This document shows, in pieces, positions 59,468 through 64,000 of a stretch of 64,000 nt of DNA. This DNA is from Pisolithus tinctorius (Eukaryota > Basidiomycota > Agaricomycetes > Boletales > Pisolithaceae). Location: NCBI GenBank assembly GCA_024663395.1, contig JANFAH010000039.1, positions 171,501 to 235,500 on the forward strand. The letters run 5' to 3'. The notes below the pieces were generated by a model. The model did no database searches. It was not told the origin of the DNA and worked only from the letters and a program-made list of their open reading frames with translations. The translations under genes were made by a program, and so were the position numbers. Position 1 is the stretch's first letter. Every line of letters begins with the position of its first letter.

Positions 59468-59717
59468 GACCTCCAGTTGTAGATATTAGTGTGCTCGTTC
59501 AACTGAGGCACTTTGACTATCAGCTCGAATTCGAGCATAATTCGGTGTGACTTGCACCCCAACTTGCACATTCTGATCAAAAATAAATAAATAAATAAAA
59601 TAAGTCACGACTTTTGAACAATTCAAAAAGTGCTGATCAATTCTGTGTTGGACAGGGATATACATGAGGTACGACGACAGGGCTGTTGAAGCCCAGAAAA
59701 GAGATAGTGCAAGATAC

Positions 59718-61323
59718 TTAATCACATGATTTCCTCTTGCCCAACACCTTCTTGGATGCAACGTGGCCCTTTGAAGCTTGGTCTAACACTTTGGTCGCAG
59801 TGTGAAGGGCTTTGCAAAGTACAACCAGCATCTTGGCATTGGAAAGCGAAGGCAGCGAAGGAGGGGAACTGGAAGTTGAAGGGGTTGGTGCCGAGTTAGA
59901 AGAGGAGGTGCCAGAAGTCAAAGGGGGAGGAGTCAGACTGGGAGATGGAGACTTGACACGAGCGCGTTTCAAGGCATGAGCAGGCCTTTGGGTGATCTTG
60001 ACTACAGGCTTGGCAGGGTAATGAGGAGGGGTGAGAGCGGGAGGAGTAGAGCCTGTGCAAAGCACCTGGACCCAGGCTCAGGACTGCGCCGAGTCATTCT
60101 GGAGCGATGTCAGCAAGATGCCTTAGGACAAAAAGAGAGCAGACAACATGCATGTATAAGGGGCAAGTATAATGAAGTTGATGACAATGCACACATTTGA
60201 GCCCCAAGGCTCCAGAGCAGATGGCTCAAGCGACGTGACAATGGTCACAGGGGATGGGTGGGTAGATGGGGAAACCACCATCCTTCGAAGTACATTCAAC
60301 AAGCTCAATATGCCAATTGGGATGGTAGACTTGCCATTGGAGACTGGACTCCCCAAGACGGTCTGCATTCTGGATCTTGAAGAGTCAGCTATGGGACGAA
60401 GAAGAACGAAGGAAGCTAAAACTCACCAAAGGGCGGTTGAGAGACACATGGCCAGTCAATGGAGAGTTGGCAGGAAGACAGTCAAGGCCAGACACAGAAG
60501 CGTTGAGTGTCTGGCAGGTGGGCATGGTAGGATCTGCAGGCGTGGCAGCATCTGGGGCAGAGACTGGATGGTCGGGTGAGATGGTTGGTGTAAGGGGAGA
60601 AGGAGGGTCCAAGTGACCCGGGAGCGAGGGAGAGGGCATATGAGAAGGTGCAACGGTAGATGTAGATGTGGACGTGGACAATGGGGCATCAGGGAGCATG
60701 TCAAAGGTGGGAAGGTCGAGAGTGGGGCTGGCGTCCAGTTCCTGGACGATGACAGTCACAGGCGAGGGCTCTGTGGGGGTACGGTTGACCAGGGCAGCAG
60801 TAGTTGCAGGAGCCAGTTCGTCCTGGACAATGTCAGTGGGAGGAGCGTTGACCAGTAGTGCAGGAGAGGAAGTGGCTTGGGGTTCGGGAGCTGTAGGAGC
60901 CAGTGATGGGCCCTGTAGTGACAGGGTAGTGTCAATGGAACAACTGTCAAGGAAAAGAAAAAGACCACACACCATCAGTGACCCCAGACACGCCAACAGC
61001 ACGTTTCTTGACTCTGTGTCTCCCTGTGACGATCCCAGCAGGAGCTGGAGGATGGAGGCAGTGCGCATGAGGTCATCAGCCAGGACACCAACATTGGGAG
61101 GCAAGTCGTTGGGGTTGGACGACATGAGAGTGAGGGTGAGAAGGAGAAAGATGGGGAAGGAAAAATAGAAGGCACATGTGGGGTAGCTTAGATAAGAAGG
61201 AGGGGAAAACGGTGGGAAGTCGATTGAAATGGATTGATTATCACCAGAAATTGGAACCTTCGCTCGAAGCAGTGGCAGTCTTACAGTCTCAGTGCACTCA
61301 AAGAGCCATGGCATTCTCACCAT
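59718..61323 (-). pseudogene. Antisense gene inside the gypsy element with Zn2Cys6-like cluster
   Basis: Minus-strand text opposite to gag-pol. 61323-60385 includes MSSNPNDLPPNVGVLADDLM followed by a hydrophobic segment (LLACLGSLMVCGLFLFLD) and a long Pro/Ser/Thr-rich stretch. At 60249-60163 six cysteines have spacing CX2CX6CX7CX2CX6C (PCDHCHVA-AICSGALGLKC, then CVHCHQLHYTC), matching the GAL4-type zinc cluster, with one TGA (60226-60228) inside where Arg fits. 60065-59718 encodes a Pro/Ser-rich basic end (ASKGHVASKKVLGKRK). Exon borders are not resolved. It could be an accessory regulator of the element or a captured host gene; I know no function. Confidence 0.45.
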
Positions 61324-62638
61324 ATTCTAGTCTATTTTCCTTTCGTGTTACAGCACTCACTAACGTTCTACACTAGGAAAGACGACGGCCTGAGTTCAAA
61401 CAAGCAAACTAACTGCGAAGGGTAATGACAGGCTGTGAAGGAAACACTAGACTACGCAACGTTCTTGGAGCTATTGGATGGCTAGGAAGGGTTGCTACAG
61501 GAGAGGTATGCAGACCTGGAACAAGTGAGAAGGGACACGAACCAAGTAGAAACAACACTGAAGAGAAGCTTGGCCAGGGTAGACGCGCTGACAGGTGACC
61601 CTTCCGTTTTGGTTCGAATGCATTTTATGGTGAGAAACAGGTATCTCGGCGCAAGAAAAAGTGGATCAATGGAGGGCAAATGTCCAAGGTCGAGTGAGGG
61701 CTCGTATTCGTACCTGTCAAGGTCGAAGACCTATCTTTGAAGTGGGATTGAGAGGCTACAAGTTCAAGGTGAGGTATTCTATTGTAGTTCGAACATAAAC
61801 TACATCGAAGTGTTTTGTTTTCAGTGTTGGAAGAGGTGGAAAGTGGGAATGGAAAGCTCTCAAAGGTACATACGAAGAGTCGGGGATATTAGAAATGCGA
61901 GTCGAAGGCCACTGGTATCATTATGCGCCATGAAATTCGTTCCTGCATGTCAGGTGCAAGTACAGGAGCTGAGAAAAGGGGGGGGGATGGAGTACCATAG
62001 AAAGGACACAGTATAGGGTAGAAGGAGTCTCCTGAGGGCCCAAGCTTTTGTTTTTTCTCGGTTTCATTTCCACTAATGTCGTCTTAAGGATGAAATGGAG
62101 TCAAGAGCACACAATGCACTCTCATAGGGTTGTGAATACGTCACTGATAGGGGGTTTACAGGTATAAAATAATCTTTGAGCTGGGTCATAGTTCTACTGC
62201 CAGCTGTGTTTCGATGAGCCATTCCTACCTCGCACTGCACTCGATTTATCACCCCCTTGTTCACACATTCGAAGTGCTATGATCATCACCCGGGCTAAGA
62301 GGTTGGCTTCGGAGGTGTGGAAAATCGAGGGCACAAGGTGATGGAGAAGGTATAGGAGAGTTGGCTGCAAGAGGGGGTCTCGGGGACATTGATGAGAGTG
62401 AGGGAGAGGTTCAAGGAGCACAGTGCAGGTTTGGGATCAAAGGGGCACAATGATGGAGGAAGGAGTTGTTGAGTGCAGGGTGGAAGGTGACGTGAAGTAC
62501 AGCGAGTGAGGGGAAGGCTAGGAGAGTCAGAGGGCAAGGGTATGAAGGAGAAGCTAGTGAGGATGGGTACAAAGCCAAGGACGTCTACACGAGGAAGGGG
62601 ACGACCGAGGATGGTCAGCGTCTAAACCCCCCCTCAGA
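61324..62638. other. 3' non-coding part of the gypsy element
   Basis: Only short frames. Purine-rich stretches occur on the plus strand (for example 62400-62620). The bases before the 3' LTR (aaccccccctcaga) are not a classical polypurine tract. Confidence 0.4.
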
Positions 62639-63110
62639 TGTAGGGAACGCGAACCTTTTCCCTATGAGAAGTCACACTTCAGTTGGGTCGAAGGGAAGGT
62701 TTGAGGGTGAAGGATGTAAGAGAGAGTCGAGGAGGATTCAGGCTTAGGGGTTGTGGCTGAAAAAGGGACTTGGTGTCGAAACATAGAGAGCTGACTAAGC
62801 GCGCAGGTGGTCACAGTGTGTGCCATGTCACTTAACAACTACAGTACACCAGGGGGGACTGCACTACACCAGCTACCACCGTTTTACTCTGTGCTCTTGC
62901 CTTTGGGAAAACACACTTCAGCTCCCCTTTCTTGCTAAGGTTCTTCTCTAGGGACAAGATATATATTTTTCTCGGGCAAGTTCCCTCTTTGTTTGTCTAA
63001 GGTACTTACCCTGCATCCAGAGCAAAGCCCCTTCAGGGTCGACCTGACTCGAGCGGAACCTACTTCTTTGGGAGTCGGAGTTCTTGGCCATCAGAAAACA
63101 CGTTCTTACA
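62639..63110 (+). repeat. 3' LTR of the gypsy element (472 bp)
   Basis: TGTAGGGAACGCG...ACGTTCTTACA. Pair of 51787-52258. It retains CG at several places where the 5' LTR reads TG or CA, and the reverse at others. Confidence 0.95.
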
Positions 63111-63254
63111 GTGGGACACCCAGAAGAAGGTTCTTGAGCACCCTGGAGACTGTAGGCTGGCTGATACCCAGCCTGGAGGCAATAGTGCAAGTAGAATGAC
63201 CATTACAGGCCAGAGAAATGATGTTTGCCTTCTGAGCAGAGGAGATGGGGTGCA
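63111..63254 (-). pseudogene. Tc1/mariner-type transposase, N-terminal fragment
   Basis: On the minus strand, an ATG near 63254 opens MHPISSAQKANIISLACNGH followed by STCTIASRLGISQPTVSRVL, a paired-type helix-turn-helix as in Tc1 transposases. The frame stops at the edge of the gypsy 3' LTR (63110). The rest of the gene is not found on the other side of the element. Confidence 0.75.
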
Positions 63255-63543
63255 TAGTATAGTTGGGAAGCATTGACAACATAGACAGTGGTTAAATAGC
63301 TTGGACTGAAATGATTGCTAAGGTACAATAACCATAGCAACCATCTTTGATGATTTTTGAAATTGTTTTATGTGATATTGGTTGGATTCTGATGGATCCA
63401 ATACATAGTTACAAAATTGATTCAATGACATGGTGATTTAAATCAAGTATATTGCCATGGATACTAATTCAAATTACATAATCTTTTTTTTTTGATGGAT
63501 AGCCCTGTGCAAATGGTTTATGTCATCAACTTACACTTTGGTC

Positions 63544-63930
63544 TTATTTATCTTCATTCCTGATCAATTCAACAAACAACCCAAAATGTGCAAACATTGA
63601 ATCAATTTTGGAAGTCACTGTATTGTTCTTGACACACTCAAACAGGTTGGCCAAGATTGCATACACTCCCCATGCTCCTTTGCTGGGTTCCTCTGAAGGG
63701 CAAGCATCAGGTAGCCTATTCTCCTTTGATTTTTCCTCAGACAGGTGAGAATAAGGCATAGAGTGGTTTTTACTGCAGGCAATCTTGGGTGGAAGATGTC
63801 CTATACAAGCAAGGCAGTTTATTTTTGCTTGTTTTTGTATTTTTGTAAGTGAAAATGTAGGCAAAATGAGGCAAACTTGGGAATCCACCCCCTCCAAAAG
63901 CCAAAGGTTCATCAGGAGAACTGTGGCCAC
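63544..63930 (-). CDS. Hypothetical protein fragment
   Basis: Open minus-strand frame with ILPTFSLTKIQKQAKINCLA, CPSEEPSKGAWGVYAILANL and FAHFGLFVELIRNEDK, ending near the TTTTTTTTT tract at about 63486. No domain is recognised. It may be the 3' part of a gene continuing beyond the window. Confidence 0.3.
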   Translation of the reverse strand: MATVLLMNLWLLEGVDSQVCLILPTFSLTKIQKQAKINCLACIGHLPPKIACSKNHSMPYSHLSEEKSKENRLPDACPSEEPSKGAWGVYAILANLFECVKNNTVTSKIDSMFAHFGLFVELIRNEDK

Positions 63931-64000
63931 AGGGGGAGGCTCCTTGAGAGTCCCTTTATGGGACAGAATGTCAGTGGGAACTTGTAAATGACCTGCTTGC

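Larger units (their letters stand above)
51787..63110 (+). mobile_element. Complete Ty3/gypsy LTR retrotransposon, decayed (11.3 kb)
   Basis: Two 472-bp LTRs (51787-52258 and 62639-63110) flank PBS, gag, protease, RT, RNase H and integrase in Ty3/gypsy order, then a long 3' region with antisense frames. The outer flanks do not show a matching 5-bp target duplication (agcag versus gtggg), and the left flank is repeat Y while the right flank is a Tc1-like gene. Pol is interrupted only by TGA codons. Confidence 0.95.

Noticed and set aside
60613..61168. Plus-strand frames rich in Gly/Arg/Ser in the gypsy 3' region
   Set aside because: Composition shadows of the Pro/Ser/Thr-rich antisense frame.

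Overview
This window looks like nuclear DNA from a mushroom-forming basidiomycete (Agaricomycetes). The reasons are the many short introns (roughly 45-110 nt), and the combination of KDZ transposase, TET/JBP dioxygenase, Plavaka transposase, Helitron and Ty3/gypsy elements, a mix typical of that group. I cannot name the species. I found no rRNA, tRNA or prokaryotic gene organisation, and almost everything recognisable is mobile or a relic of mobile elements.

Layout. 1-6776: pyrimidine- and CCGG-rich interior of an LTR element (family X) ending in its 3' LTR, interrupted by a 1.9-kb repeat (family Y). 6777-15899 (minus strand): a KDZ transposon module with an accessory gene (3' end cut off by the X LTR), the KDZ transposase (split by a 1.6-kb foldback Tc1/mariner-type element) and a TET/JBP 5-methylcytosine dioxygenase. 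18126-19400: a tandem array of intron-like modules leading into a 447-codon, six-exon gene (19686-21273, plus strand). That gene combines a histone-H3-like tail, a PHD/ADD-like zinc finger, a possible caspase/CHAT-like His-Cys domain and a C-terminal zinc ribbon. 21.7-22.8 kb: a 45-bp minisatellite. 22.9-27.7 kb: an F-box-like gene, unknown genes and a decayed pseudogene. 28.1-33.9 kb: a Helitron Rep/helicase (minus strand). 35.4-45.9 kb: a CpG-rich island with an apparently intact Plavaka transposase, its partner gene and a broken casein kinase 1 copy. 46.0-48.4 kb: remains of a chromodomain Ty3/gypsy element. 48.4-51.8 kb: nested Y and X repeats. 51.8-63.1 kb: a complete but decayed Ty3/gypsy element with both LTRs and an antisense reading frame carrying a Zn2Cys6 signature. 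63.1-64.0 kb: start of a Tc1-like transposase and an unknown reading frame.

How it fits together. Three gypsy, Helitron or related segments are broken almost only by TGA codons where arginine is expected, with no TAA or TAG in the same frames. This points to CpG-specific C-to-T decay of CGA codons. The two LTRs of the gypsy element differ, as far as I can align them by eye, only by transitions. In contrast the KDZ/TET module and the H3-tail gene use very few CpGs, and the Plavaka block is CpG-rich and intact. The window therefore records several generations of elements under CpG methylation. It also holds an element carrying a methylcytosine oxidase next to a gene that mimics the histone H3 tail, which is the most interesting pairing here.
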